A program made the position numbers and the translations under genes. The notes under the pieces were generated by a model. It saw nothing but the letters and a program-made list of their open reading frames with translations, was not told the DNA's origin and searched no databases. This document shows, piece after piece, positions 43,351-53,374 of a stretch of DNA of 64,000 nt; within the stretch, counting starts at the first letter, position 1; the number at the start of each line of letters is the position of its first letter. The stretch comes from Russula earlei (Eukaryota > Basidiomycota > Agaricomycetes > Russulales > Russulaceae): contig JAGFNK010000186.1 of the NCBI GenBank assembly GCA_025769875.1, positions 1 through 64,000 of the forward strand, in the 5' to 3' direction.

Positions 43351-45058
43351 GCGTCCAAAAAATCCTCCTCTTTATCCTTGTCATCTCCTGTCAGGGCCTT
43401 AATGAAGGCCTCTCTTTCCTCTACTGAAAGTGCCTTTGCTGCTTTTGCGAGTTTGTCGGCCGCATTTTCTTCGATTACCTCCACAACGGAGGATTCGGAT
43501 GTGGTGGCAGTCGTGTTGGCAGCGTGCACGCGAGTCGTCTCGCGTTTCTGCTTTGTGGGGCAGTTGTGAGCCAGGTGTCCTCGAAAGGAGCATTGAAAGC
43601 ATCTCCCTTCCTCTCGGTGTTTTTGTTTCTCGGCTTCAGTGTTTGCCTTTCGGGCCGCACCTGCGCTGGTGTCCATCGCGTTTGGGTCACACGGTGGGAG
43701 GCGTGGACATGTGGGTGTGGAGTTGCTTTGGTTGTTCACATGGTTGGCCCAAGCTGAGTTGACGAGTCGTCCCCAGGGTCTATTGTTCTGGGGTTGATTG
43801 AAGTTGCATCTGCGTGTGCTGGAGTGGCCCGACAGGATTGCGCGTTTGCGCATCCATACCCTATGATGCTTTTGTGCTGCTACAACCCAGTCTGCAAATG
43901 AGGTGGGGTCTTCAAGGTCGAGGCAAGACTCGACCAGGGATTGTGGGAGTCCCCACATGAACAGTCACATGACTGTTGGTTCGTCGACATCGAGTCCTGC
44001 ACGTCTTGCCAACAGTTGGAATTCAGACACGTAGTCGTCTAGAAGTCCATCCTTCATCTTCAGTTCTTTAAGTTTGTCTTGGGCTTTCTCGCGTTCTGTG
44101 TAGTCGGTGAATGCAGTGGCTGAAATTGTTGTCGAAGTGCCTCCCACTGCAGTAAGTCTGAGTGGGATATTGGTGGGGTCGTCCTGTGCATCTTCGAGCC
44201 ACTGGTCCATGGCTTCGAGCCATCCTTCGACTTTGGGCCCTTTCATCAGTGACAGAAAATATGCACACTTCTTGATGGGATCTCTGGCAATCTTACTATC
44301 ATGGTTCATGGACATGAACCTGTTGAACGGGACTAGAAAGGCATGTGTTCGTGCGCGGTTGCTGTTGAAAAACTCGGGAGGGATTCCCTTGAGTTTTCCA
44401 TTGTCAGGATCCGCATGTATCGCGTTCGCTGGTCGGTGCAGTCTGGCGAAGTCGTCGGGGTCGGGGTCGGGGCTCGGAGGTCAGGTTTCCACATCCTCTG
44501 AGTCCTGTGAATGAGGGACGGAAGGGCGCTCGCATCGTTCTGGATGACGTGGGTTGGGGTTTGGCTGACTCGGGTTCAGTGCTGGTGGCAAAGATGTTTG
44601 TTGTAGTCATGGGTTTGAGGTCTATTGGGGCGTCGGCAGGCGGGAGGGGTCCGGGCATCGGTGCGCGGCTCGGGGCTTTTGAGCTGGGAATGGGTTCTCC
44701 AGAGTTTATCAGTGTGGTGAGGTTAATACTACCTCTAAGAGGGCTTTGTGCAAGCCTGAAGGCCAGGGCGAGCGATGCGTGTCGCTTCCCAAGTGTCGCC
44801 GCGTCTAGTGATTTCGAACCACAATCCATAGATGTGGCTGAGGGCTACTTTGGCACCTTTCCATATGACATAGTAGCCGCTCCAGGGTACACCATCCGCG
44901 TGTATGGTGAAGAATTCGACGCCGTCGTCGAATAGGGTCACAGAGGGAACATTTTTTTCTTGATCTGGGAGCAGTTCAAATGGGCATTTGAGGGCTGCTA
45001 TTCCTTCTACAGTTGGTGTGGCAAGTCCTTTGTATCTCCAGTCTTGAACTGTGGTCAT
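43347..45058 (-). pseudogene. Gag of Q1
   Basis: Starts at ATG 45058 (MTTVQDWRYKG). The pre-capsid module (PWSGYYVIWKGAKVALSHIY, WFEI) is followed by a frameshift near 44770, a Pro/Ser/Ala-rich linker, a capsid region (DPIKKCAYFLSLMKGP; DYTEREKAQDKLKELKMKD; LLDDYVSEFQLLA) and a TGA near 43960 in place of arginine. After that come MWGLPQSLVE, the conserved DPNAMDTSAGAARKA and a knuckle CFQCSFRGHLAHNC near 43600. It ends acidic and Lys-rich. Two breaks make it non-functional. The order equals that of Q3. Confidence 0.85.
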
Positions 45059-45168
45059 GTTGAAAGAAATCGATATATTCTCTTGTGAGTGTGTGGTTTG
45101 GGGAATCAATATATTCTCTTGTGAGTGTGTGGTTTGGGGTCAAGGGTTCAGAGGTAAGCTTGTTCTAA

Positions 45169-45660
45169 TGTCACCGACTGGGGGCGGTGTCGCTGACAAA
45201 TCGTTTCATGCGCGAGATGTGCGCACTGAGTCGAGCGAGACAACGAGTTCTCGTGAGAATTGGGGATCTCGGTGACAACACAGCGAAGGCTAGTGTGTAC
45301 CGCGGAGTGGAAAGACAGCAGATAAGTCTTTGCGTCTGAAGACTTAGAGAGTGGAGGGAGTTTCTGAGTCAATTGCTTGATTCTCTGCAAGCCTACAGTC
45401 CCGAAGCTAGAATCCAGTGATATTCACAAGAGAACAAGCTTAGGGCTTGTTCTCTTCTACAGGCAGGTTTATATAGACAATGTATCCTATATCAAATAGT
45501 AGACACAAGGTAATGGCGAGGCAATCGAGACTGGAACATGCTGGAAGGTGGTGGTACATGCGAGGCTGAATGAGTCATGAAAACGCGCAGAAATCGTCAG
45601 GTCTGTCCAGGTAGGCTTGCCCGGTTGCCAGTCTGGTCCAAAGAGCCGGTACTTGTGACA
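45169..45660 (-). repeat. 5' LTR of Q1 (492 bp)
   Basis: + strand TGTCACCGACTGG...TACTTGTGACA. The minus strand right after it (TTAGAACAAGCTT) equals the leader of Q3 and Q4. CpG-rich, like Q2. Confidence 0.9.
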
Positions 45661-45684
45661 TCAAATTTAGTTATCGTTCGTTTC

Positions 45685-45787
45685 CTCAGTCTTTTACACA
45701 CAAGACTGAGGTCACTATCATCCCTATAGGTTAGATAACTAACCAATACAGTCTTTTACACACAAGACTGAGCTATCATCCCTATAG
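45685..45787. repeat. Direct repeat of hairpin unit
   Basis: CAGTCTT..AAGACTG hairpins with an 8-base loop at 45687-45708 and 45749-45770, each followed closely by CTATCATCCCTATAG. Spacing is 62 bp. It could be a short insertion footprint or a local duplication. Confidence 0.55.
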
Positions 45788-45940
45788 CTTCAACAAAGAT
45801 GACCTTATCGCACTCTCTGGTGTGCTTGGACTCAAGATGTTGGGCACCATCAATGAGCTGGTTTGCCAGCTCAAGTCCCACCTCAAAGTGCATGTAGGCC
45901 TTTGTGATCAGCCTCAATTTGCCAGGCTCTTCCTTCAAGG
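45780..45940 (-). pseudogene. Possible exon of unidentified gene
   Basis: The minus strand encodes KLRLITKAYMHFEVGLELAN and QLIDGAQHLESKHTRECDKV, which has the composition of a real helical protein. It breaks down toward the hairpin repeat. No start, stop or family could be assigned. Confidence 0.3.
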
Positions 45941-46590
45941 CAGGTGGAATCAGATCGAGGGTGTTTAGTTAATTCCTGTATGCACACAGTATTACATTGT
46001 CTTTTTTCCTTGCCCCCCCCCAAACCTCCAATTGCAGTGTTTTTACCTGTCTCATCAACAATGTAAGGTTCAAACAGTGCTTCAACGTTTTCATTACATG
46101 TCTGGTGACCACTGTGTGTGATTGGGAACTCAGCAGTTGATCACCATCTCAGGAATTTGATTTTTCCCTGTATCTGCTCAAATGACTCCATTCAAAACTT
46201 TGTAGTAATACTATTGAGTGCCATTACTGTCATTCTAGCAAAGAAAATTTGAGGTCCATCAAGTGGTTTTGAAGTAATATTTTGGCTGAGGGTCACACCT
46301 GCATCATGTTTGCATGATGCATTGGAGGGCAGAGTTTGATTCCAGCTGGGTGATCAACTATGCTGACTCAGGGGTCTGCATACTGTAGTTCTACTTCACA
46401 TCCATCAATGCCATGTTATAGGCAGTCCAGTTGGCCAGCACAAGACCATACATATGAGTAGCAAATACAGGCAGTGCTGAGTGATTATGACAATGGTACC
46501 TATTGCTCATTTACTCATGCAGCACTGGCCCACCATGTGAGTACATTCCATACATCGCCCAAGGTCTTATCTGATTATTTCCAAGGTCTC

Positions 46591-47169
46591 TTTTATGGCA
46601 TCATGGTCATTAGAGCATTAGCTCAGGGTTCAGTGGGGCCAAGTCCCTGTAACTTGGTTCAGGGGTTCAATGGGGGCTGGCTCAAAGAGACCAGTTCAAG
46701 GTTTAGCATCTCAAGATTAAGTCAAGGATGACCTAACCTGCAGACAGAGTCAATCTCCTGGTTACTTCACAGAAGAGGAGGACGATGACAGAGAGGCAGA
46801 GGAGGAAGAGGAACAAAAGGGTTCCTTGAGGTGTGCTCAAGTTCAAGCAGAGTATAGGCCAGCACAACAAGTTGTGATTGAGAGAGGATACAGGGCAAGG
46901 GATGTGACAGGTAATAGGACAAAGCTAAGCTTGAGGGATTCCCCAGCTTTTACAGGTGCTTAAATACTGTATCTAGTGAGGCTGTACAGTACCATATGTG
47001 GAACAATGGATAATAGTAAACCAATAGCAAAAGGAACTCAAACAATAGGTGAAACACAAGAAGTGAAACAATGAAAGATCTGTCACCATCAAGGGATGAA
47101 ATGGTAACTAGGGGATAGTGTGCAAAAATAGGAACAAGGGTTAGAGATGGACAAGTGGAGATCACAACA
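46591..47169 (-). repeat. Solo LTR, family A (579 bp)
   Basis: Flanked by perfect GTCTC duplications (46586-46590 and 47170-47174). The + strand start is TTTTATGGC rather than TGTTATGGC, so one terminal base pair has mutated. The other end, GATCACAACA, is normal. Confidence 0.92.
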
Positions 47170-47189
47170 GTCTCCCACTAGACACTACA

Positions 47190-47682
47190 TGTCACAAGTA
47201 CCTGTTCTTCAGACCGGACTGGCAACCGGACAAGCCTACCCGGACAGACCTGACGATTCCCGTGCGTTTTCATGACTCACTTAGCCTCGCATGTACCACC
47301 ACCTTCCAGCGTGTTCCAGTCTTGATTGCCTTGCCGTTACCTTGTGTCTACTATTTGATATAGGATACATTGTCTATATAAACCTGTCTGTAGAAGAGAA
47401 CAAGCCCTAAGCTTGTTCTCTTGTGAAATATCACTGGATTCAGCTTCAGAACTGTAGGCTTGCAGGGAATCAAGCAATCGTCTCAAAAGTCTCTCTCATC
47501 TCTCTAAGTCTTCGAACGCGAAGACTTATCTATTGTCTTTCCACTCTGCGGTACGCACTAGCCTCCGCTGTGTTGTCACCGAGATCCCTGAATCTCGTGA
47601 GAACTTGTCGTCTTGCTCGACTCAGTGCACACATCTCGCGCGTGAAACGATTTGTCAGCGACACTGCCCCCAGTCGGTGACA
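47190..47682 (+). repeat. Solo LTR, family Q (493 bp)
   Basis: TGTCACAAGTACC...GTCGGTGACA with perfect CTACA duplications (47185-47189, 47683-47687). TATATAAA at 47375-47382. Confidence 0.95.
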
Positions 47683-47730
47683 CTACAAGACAGAGCTTCT
47701 AGGAAGCATAGGTCATGCCAGGAAGCCCAC

Positions 47731-48115
47731 TGTTGAACTGGAACCCAAATGGATCAGAGAAGGTGAAGACCTTCATACAAGGTTCAAGATCCGCTCATAG
47801 ATGTTACATGTTAGACAGAACTTTAGTATATGCGCTTATGGGAATAGGGTTATGCATACTATGCTATCTATCACAAGATGCAGCCTTATGCTGCATCTAG
47901 AATGTTTCCACATCATGCATCACTCAGTGTGCGATATAGTGGACACCTGTAGTCACCTCTTTTGGACTTAGGAACAGCCCTGGGTCATAGAGGTATAAAT
48001 ACCATACATGTAGATGAGTATACATATTGCTCTACACCCAAATATTACTTGAGCATTAGCACAACCTCTAAGGTGGGTTGCTTGGCCTGTTAGCTGGGCT
48101 CTATGCTGCGCAACA
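47731..48115 (-). repeat. Solo LTR, family R copy 2 (385 bp)
   Basis: Inverted copy of 2524-2908, same length, with perfect CCCAC duplications (47726-47730, 48116-48120). Confidence 0.95.
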
Positions 48116-48384
48116 CCCACCAGGACAGCCAATTTGTGGGACTCTATAGCAGACAACATAGTAATAATCAGTATGCCTTATCATCACTGGCCTCATCATT
48201 AGGGCCCTCAGCACAACTGTTTGCACAATTGGGTTATTCTTACAGTACTGAAGCTTACAATCCTACTGTACCATCACTCCAGACTCAAGAATGGGATTTG
48301 GAACCAGATTTCACACAATCTATTACATTTGTTTCTCCCTTCCCCACCTAATCAACTTGCCATTGTAAATAATGCAGGGATGTT
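48116..48384 (+). other. Remnant of unidentified insert
   Basis: Open + frame to a TAA near 48349 encoding a Ser/Gln/Tyr-rich stretch (SSLASSLGPSAQLFAQLGY). It continues the sequence interrupted by the solo LTRs at 46591, 47190 and 47731. No domain recognised. Confidence 0.3.
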
Positions 48385-48577
48385 CCATCCTGGGTGGACT
48401 TTAATTTGGGATGTGTTACATGTCCATTACTTTCATGACATTTGTGACCACCAAGATGGTGATCAACTGCCAAGTTCCCAATCACACACAGTATGTGTGA
48501 CTGACCAAGTGCTAGGTACCTTAAGTAAGCTGCATGGTTGGTGGGTTGGAGACAGTATCAAGTCTGAATCTGAATAG

Positions 48578-49143
48578 TGTTACAGCATCGTGGCCGTAAG
48601 AGCATTAGCTCAAGGTTCAGTGGGGCCAAGTCCCTGTGACTTGGTTCAAGGGTTCAGTGGGGCTGGCTCAAAGAGACCGGATCAGGGGTTTAGCGTCTCA
48701 AGGCTGAGTCAGATAATGACTCAGTCCGCAGACAGAGTCAATCTTCTGGTTTCACAGAAGAGGAGGACAATGAGAGAGAAGTAGAGGAGGAAGAGGAACA
48801 CAAGGGTTCCCTGAAGTGTGCTCAGATCAAGCAAGATGTAAACCAGCACAAGCAAGTTGTGATTGAGAGAGTATACAGGGCAAGGGATGCGACAGGAGAT
48901 GGGACAAAGCTAAGCTTGGGGTATTCCCCAGCTTCTACAGGCGCTTAAATACTGTATGTAGCGAGGCTGTACAGTACTATATGCAGAACAATAGATAAAA
49001 GTGAGCCAATAGCAGAGGAGGCTCAACAATAGATAAAATAGATGAAACACAATGAGTGAAAAAATAAGGGCCATCAGCATCAAGGGATGAAACCATAACC
49101 AAGGGGATGAGGGTGAAAGTAAAGAACAATAAGGAATGTCTTA
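48578..49143 (-). repeat. Truncated LTR, family A
   Basis: TGTTACAGC... matches LTR A up to GTCTTA at 49143, about 35 bp short of the normal end, where the Harbinger terminus begins. The missing tail is not found on the other side of the Harbinger element. Confidence 0.88.
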
Positions 49144-49340
49144 GGCCCATGATACCAACCGAGAATTCTTGAACTTTGAACTTGAACTTGAATTTCAGGA
49201 TTTTCCAGGAGTGACTGGTGTGACCAGTGTGATATAAGTGACATTGCATATATGATAAACTAATAGGTTTTTTTTTAATATGAGTTTTTATTCGCTTGTG
49301 ATTTGCATATTCATGTATTCGCATATTTGTGTGTGATTGC
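49144..49340 (+). repeat. Left terminal inverted repeat of Harbinger element
   Basis: About 190 bp, roughly 93-95% identical by eye to the right repeat. Includes a T-run (49266-49275) and GAACTT repeats. Confidence 0.9.
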
Positions 49341-49504
49341 ACATGTGTAAGCCATTTGTCAGTACCTTCTTTTTCACCTTCACTTCAGCGTCGCCCCACA
49401 CTTTATTTTCCTGATCCTGATCATCACCTCCCATGCAGACCTGCTCATCAAGAAGCTCTGATTCCTCTGCAGAAGAAACCTGAGCAGATATCAAGGCAAG
49501 ATGG

Positions 49505-50859
49505 ATGACTGAGGAGGAAGCCGAGTTCTTAAACTTCCTCTTGGAGCACAAGGACCAAATGACGTCCAACGCTATGTTCAAGGATCAAGTCTTCAATGAG
49601 GCGGCCAGTCAAATTAGGTCCTGTTGTAAGAAGGGTGGCTTCAAAACTCTGAGCTCATGCAAGACGAAGTGACAAAGGGTACATGTTTCCTCTTTTCACT
49701 ACACCTCAACACTGACATCGTTCAACTAGATGAAGACCGACTGGGACACCATTTCAGTGATCAAAAATAAGTCTGGCATGGCTTGGGATGATGTGACAGG
49801 AATGGACATATCAGCAGAAAATCAAAATCAGGCAGTGTATGATGAGCTGGTTGCAGTGCATCTGTAACTCCTGATTTGTCGACAATATCTTACTTTAGTA
49901 GGACAAACCAGCGGTCAAGAAGTTCCACCACAAGGGCTGGCCACATTGTGAGGCCATGGAATCTCTTGTAGGAACAAAAACCAAAGGCAAACATGCATAC
50001 CAGGCTTTGCAGCCAACACCTTGTGCTGAGCATGCTCCATCCCAGCCACCTACTCCTGCTCACCTGACCCCCAATTTGTCTCAAGTCGGCGGCAGCAGGA
50101 GGGCATTGACTTCACCATCAAATACCTCATTCGACTTCGCAAATACCTCATTTGACTTCGTAACCAACAAGTGTAAATCACCTTGCATTGATGATATCCT
50201 GATGTACGAAACATCTTCAGCTAAAAAACAGAGGGGTGACACCGTGGCGTCTGCTGTCATGGGTGTTACAGCGGTCATGAACAGAGTTGTTGATGTCTTC
50301 GACTCAACTGTCCATTCTCTTGGTTTCTCTCCGCCCATGCCTGAATTTGCACCCGCACCCACACTCGCACTCACACTCGCACTCGCACTCGCACTCGCAC
50401 TCGCACCCACACCCGCACCCACACCCGCACCCGCACCCGCACCCGCACCCGCACCCGCACCCGCACCCGCACCCGCACCCGCACCCGCACCCGCACCCGC
50501 ACCCGCACCCGCACCCGCACCCGCACCCGCACCCCACACCCGCACCCACACCCGCACCTGCACCCGCACCTGCACCTGCACCTGCACCCGCACTCGCAGG
50601 TGATACTGTACCTGGATTTTTGGCACTTCCCGAGTATGCATGCTGGACACTGGCAGTCCAACACCTTGCCAGTGATATCAAGGATATCACAAATGGTTGT
50701 TGGTTGCCAACTGATGATATTGTCCCAGCATTATCCCTGTTTGCCAATTGCGGCATCGGAGAGGTGGATGGCTACCTTGCATTCATATCTGTGGAGTCAT
50801 CACGTGAGTTTGCACATGGATACATATGTAATCTGGTGGAGAAAGTGAAGCGAGCGTAA
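49505..50859 (+). pseudogene. Myb/SANT-like DNA-binding protein of Harbinger element
   Basis: This partner protein binds transposon ends and brings transposase to the nucleus in Harbinger systems. ATG at 49505 (MTEEEAEFLNFLLEHK). Probable exons are 49505-49678, 49730-49855 and 49902-50859, with GT..AG introns. The domain pattern SCCKKGGFKTL, MKTDWDTISVIKNKSGMAWD, then KKFHHKGWPHCEAMESLVG fits Myb/SANT-like PF12776. A TGA at 49670 replaces a conserved tryptophan. A hexamer repeat (50348-50592) encodes Ala-Pro runs. The reading frame shifts by one base within it, at the CCCC run near 50531, before resuming as AGDTVPGFLALPEYACW. The gene is disabled. Confidence 0.8.
50348..50592 (+). repeat. Hexanucleotide microsatellite (CCCGCA)n
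   Basis: About 40 units of CCCGCA with CTCGCA, CCCACA and CCTGCA variants at both edges, inside the Myb/SANT gene. In the gene frame it encodes alternating Ala-Pro. On either strand the other frames give His-Pro, Gly-Ala or Cys-Gly runs with no meaning. Confidence 0.95.
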
Positions 50860-51068
50860 GCGATGATTTGTGTTGTTGTGTCATGTATGTGTATCCAAAT
50901 AAATATTTCACATATTGTGAAATTACATGTGATGTGCCAAAAATATTTTCTGTCAAAAAGTTGCACACTTTGTCCCTGTTGTTGTCCCCTCCCTCGCTCA
51001 AGATGCCCGATAACCCTCATCAGCAATGGGTACAATGGTGATGCCAACGGCACCAACAGCTCTATGTC

Positions 51069-52364
51069 ATGTTAAATATGTCAACTGTTCTCCTACTTTG
51101 CTGCCAAGCATTACTTGAGCTCCTTGAACCCCTCTATCGTCCTCCTATCCCATATCACACATCTTCATACACTGGGGCTAAGTGGGTTGAGGACCTACTC
51201 ACTGGCCATCCAGAGCACATTTGGACTGAGCTTGGGGTGCATAAAAAAGTATTTATCATCCTCCAGCGGATCCTCCAATGACTTGGTATCTCATCATCAT
51301 GACACATCCAAGTCGAAGAACAAATTGCTATCTTCCTTTATACAGCTGTCACAGGGCTGCCATCGACACATGTCAGAGAGCATTTTCAGCGGTCACCCCA
51401 CACCATTTCAAAGTAAGTATCTCTCAGGTTTCTTTCAGATGTTGTCTGATGGATAGCTAGGTATTTTAAAAAAATTCTAGGCGTTCTCTTGAGCCCTCCC
51501 TTCTACACCACATTTGTGTGCCTTCCTGATGCCGATTCACCCCCTCACCCCTTCATCCAAAGCAACCCCAAATTCTTTCCATTTCTCAAGGACACACTGG
51601 GTGCTATCAACGGTACACATATCGACTGTTTTGCCACTGCTGCAGAGCATGATGTGGCAAGGAACCGCAAAGGAGGTCTCACGCAGAACTGCCTCGTGGG
51701 ATGCTCATTTGACCTCCACTTCACCTACCTGCTGACTGGTTGGGAGGGTTCCACTGCTGATGCGACACTTTTTCATGCAGCACATCATTCTGATCTTCAT
51801 GTCCCAAGGGGGAAGTATTATCTTGGTGATGTGGGTTTTGCCTCGTCAGATGTACTTCTCACCCCTTATCGAGGCGTGCGGTACCATCTAGCTGAATGGG
51901 GCCATGCTCGCACAAGGTGAGTCTTTGTTGTCTTACTTTCAAGTTGTCTTACTGATGTTTGTCCTAGGCCATGCACACCCAAGGAGCTGTTCAATTTGTG
52001 TCATGCCCAAGCTCGCAATGTCATTGAATGCATTTTTGGAATTCTCAAGTGGCATTTCAAGATTCTCTCACAACCCTGTGAGTATGACATGGGAGTTCAA
52101 GCACGCGTCCCATGTGCACTCGCAGCACTTCACAATCTTATTCGCGCATATGACTCTAGGGAGATTGGCACCTTTGATGACCAAGTGGCTGACCTCCAGA
52201 TGGATGCACAAGAAGAGGAAGCGCTGGCTGGTGAACTTGGAACAGGCCCTGTGATGCAGTGTGAGAGGGAGCGAGCAAATATCAGGCAAGATAAAATTGC
52301 TGATGACATGTGGGAGCAGTATCAGAGAATTCAGAGGGACTGCGCAGAACGTGTTATTGAATAG
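51069..52364 (+). pseudogene. HARBI1-like DDE transposase
   Basis: Harbinger transposase excises and inserts the element. The N-terminal part (51069-51412: WVEDLLTGHPEHIW, ELGVHKKVFIILQ) contains a stop and frame changes. The catalytic part is well kept: 51489-51916 with GAINGTHIDCF, GGLTQNCLVGCSFD and KYYLGDVGF, and TPYRGVRYHLAEW. After an intron (51917-51967) come ELFNLCHAQARNVIECIFGILKW and a C-terminal tail to the stop at 52362. The second aspartate (GDVGF) and the glutamate (NVIEC) are present. The first aspartate of GAIDGTH is asparagine here, which would abolish catalysis. Confidence 0.88.
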
Positions 52365-52497
52365 TATTTTTTTTGAAAAAAGACTTTCCATTTCCTCTTC
52401 AAAAATCTCTCGCTCTGCATGCATGGATCCTGGGCCCTACAGTATGCCTCGGCAACATTCAGTGGACACAAGTGGACTGAGTCAGTTCCCAGTCATG

Positions 52498-52683
52498 GCT
52501 GCAATCACAATACATGAATATGCAAATCACAAGCAAATAAAAACTCATATTAAAAAAAACCTATTAGTTTATCATATATGCGATGTCACTGATATCACAC
52601 TGGTCACACCAGTCACTCCTGGAAAATCCCGAAATTCAAGTTCAAGTTCGAAGTTCAAGAATTCTTGGTTGGTATCATGGGCC
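52498..52683 (-). repeat. Right terminal inverted repeat of Harbinger element
   Basis: Inverted partner of 49144-49340 and ends ATCATGGGCC at 52683. Confidence 0.9.
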
Positions 52684-52903
52684 TGAGACTGGACCGGCAA
52701 CTGGGCAAGCCTACCTGGATGAGACTCATGTTTATGTTGTGAAATGCAACAACAGATAGAGGGACCTCAGAGGATGTGCTTAGTCATTGCCACCCTCTTG
52801 GGTCCGACTTGTGGGTTCAACACTATGTGACCCAACCTGGGGACCTCAGAGGAGGGGGTTGACATGCGCTCACATGATTCCCTTATATCCTGGTGCAATT
52901 AAG

Positions 52904-52907
52904 AAAA
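52904..52907 (-). terminator. Pol III T4 terminator, copy a
   Basis: Four T residues on the minus strand immediately after the tRNA discriminator base. Confidence 0.6.
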
Positions 52908-52980
52908 TGGCCAGACTGGGGATTGAACCCAGGACCTCCCAGATATATACCAGGTGCTCTAACCACTGAGCTACCTAGCC
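52908..52980 (-). tRNA. tRNA-like gene inside LTR-like element, copy a
   Basis: Folds as a full 73-nt cloverleaf. The acceptor GGCTAGG pairs with TCTGGCC (two G-U), followed by discriminator A. The D arm is GCTC/GAGC, the anticodon arm CCTGG/CTGGG with loop TATATAT, the variable loop AGGTC, and the T arm CTGGG/CCCAG with loop TTCAATC. The A box (TAGCTCAGTGG) and B box (GGTTCAATCC) are strong. By position the anticodon would be TAT (Ile), but base 33 is A instead of the invariant T, so a translational role is doubtful. A tRNA-derived pol III promoter or structural module is likelier. Confidence 0.65.
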
Positions 52981-53297
52981 TTGGGTACAGTGAAGTGGAT
53001 TAATCTATATGACAGATTGTATATCCAACAGTTTATCATATGTACCACAACTTTCCAGCATGTTCCAGTTCAATCACCTTGCTCTTACCTTGAGGATACT
53101 ATTTGATATGGTATTCTACATGTATATAAACCTGTCTCTTGATGAGAACAAGCCCCAAGCTTGTTCTCCTGTGAAATATCACTGGTTTCAGCTTCACAAA
53201 CTTGTAGGCTTGCAAGACATCAAGCAAACAGTCTGAAACCCATCATATGTTGGATATACAATCTGTCATATAGATTAATCCACTTCACTGTACCCAA

Positions 53298-53370
53298 GGC
53301 TAGGTAGCTCAGTGGTTAGAGCACCTGGTATATATCCGGGAGGTCCTGGGTTCAATCCCCAGTCTGGCCA
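53298..53370 (+). tRNA. tRNA-like gene inside LTR-like element, copy b
   Basis: Same cloverleaf as copy a, with anticodon stem CCTGG/CCGGG and loop TATATAT. All stems are closed, counting G-U pairs, and the total is 73 nt. A and B boxes are intact. It is followed at once by TTTT. Copies a and b differ at only a few positions outside and one inside the tRNA, and none breaks a stem. Confidence 0.68.
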
Positions 53371-53374
53371 TTTT
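53371..53374 (+). terminator. Pol III T4 terminator, copy b
   Basis: TTTT directly after the discriminator base at 53370. Confidence 0.6.

Larger units (their letters stand above)
41529..45660 (-). mobile_element. Ty3/Gypsy element Q1, 3' truncated by P2
   Basis: 5' LTR (45169-45660), Gag, protease, RT and the start of RNase H on the minus strand. It is homologous to Q3 (57387-64000). Similarity stops at 41529 where the P2 LTR begins. The rest of Q1 is absent, presumably beyond the deleted 3' end of P2. Confidence 0.9.
46112..48491. mobile_element. Diverged MITE relative, interrupted by solo LTRs
   Basis: Ends form an imperfect inverted repeat (CTGTGTGTGATTGGGAACT at 46112; its complement at 48491), and TA follows the right end. 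The interior 46170-46560 and 48385-48470 aligns with the interior of the MITE at 22614-23132 (shared phrases TTTGTAGT.ATACTATTGAG and GGACTTTAATTTGGGATGTG). An unrelated stretch (about 46565-48385) is inserted and holds three solo LTRs. Confidence 0.6.
49144..52683 (+). mobile_element. PIF/Harbinger DNA transposon (3540 bp)
   Basis: Long inverted repeats beginning GGCCCATGATACC (49144-49340, 52498-52683) enclose a Myb/SANT-like gene and a HARBI1-like DDE transposase gene, both + strand, the usual two-gene layout of this superfamily. Flanking trinucleotides are TTA (49141-49143) and TGA (52684-52686). Harbinger elements duplicate TWA, so one has mutated or the flanks were exchanged. The left flank is LTR A and the right flank is LTR Q. 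Confidence 0.9.
52735..53030 (-). mobile_element. tRNA-bearing LTR-like element, copy a (296 bp)
   Basis: TGTTGTGAAATGC...TATATCCAACA with perfect duplications GTTTA (52730-52734, 53031-53035). The ends TGTTG..CAACA and 5-bp duplications are those of an LTR retrotransposon, so this looks like a solo LTR, but it holds a 73-nt tRNA structure and a pol III terminator. It has no protein-coding capacity. Orientation follows the tRNA (minus strand). Confidence 0.85.

Noticed and set aside
46010..46021. Poly-C run as a possible telomeric or CRISPR-like signal
   Set aside because: A single homopolymer with no repeat unit. No CRISPR array or telomere repeat was found anywhere, as expected for fungal nuclear DNA.
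50081..50859. Open frames of Gly-Ala, His-Pro, Cys-Gly and Arg-Val repeats on both strands
   Set aside because: All are frame shadows of the hexamer microsatellite.
52787..52969. 60-codon frame with Ile-Glu-Pro-Arg-Thr-Ser (also 53309-53491 on the other strand)
   Set aside because: It is the antisense reading of the tRNA-like unit and its flank. It is conserved only because both copies belong to one repeat, and it has no domain.
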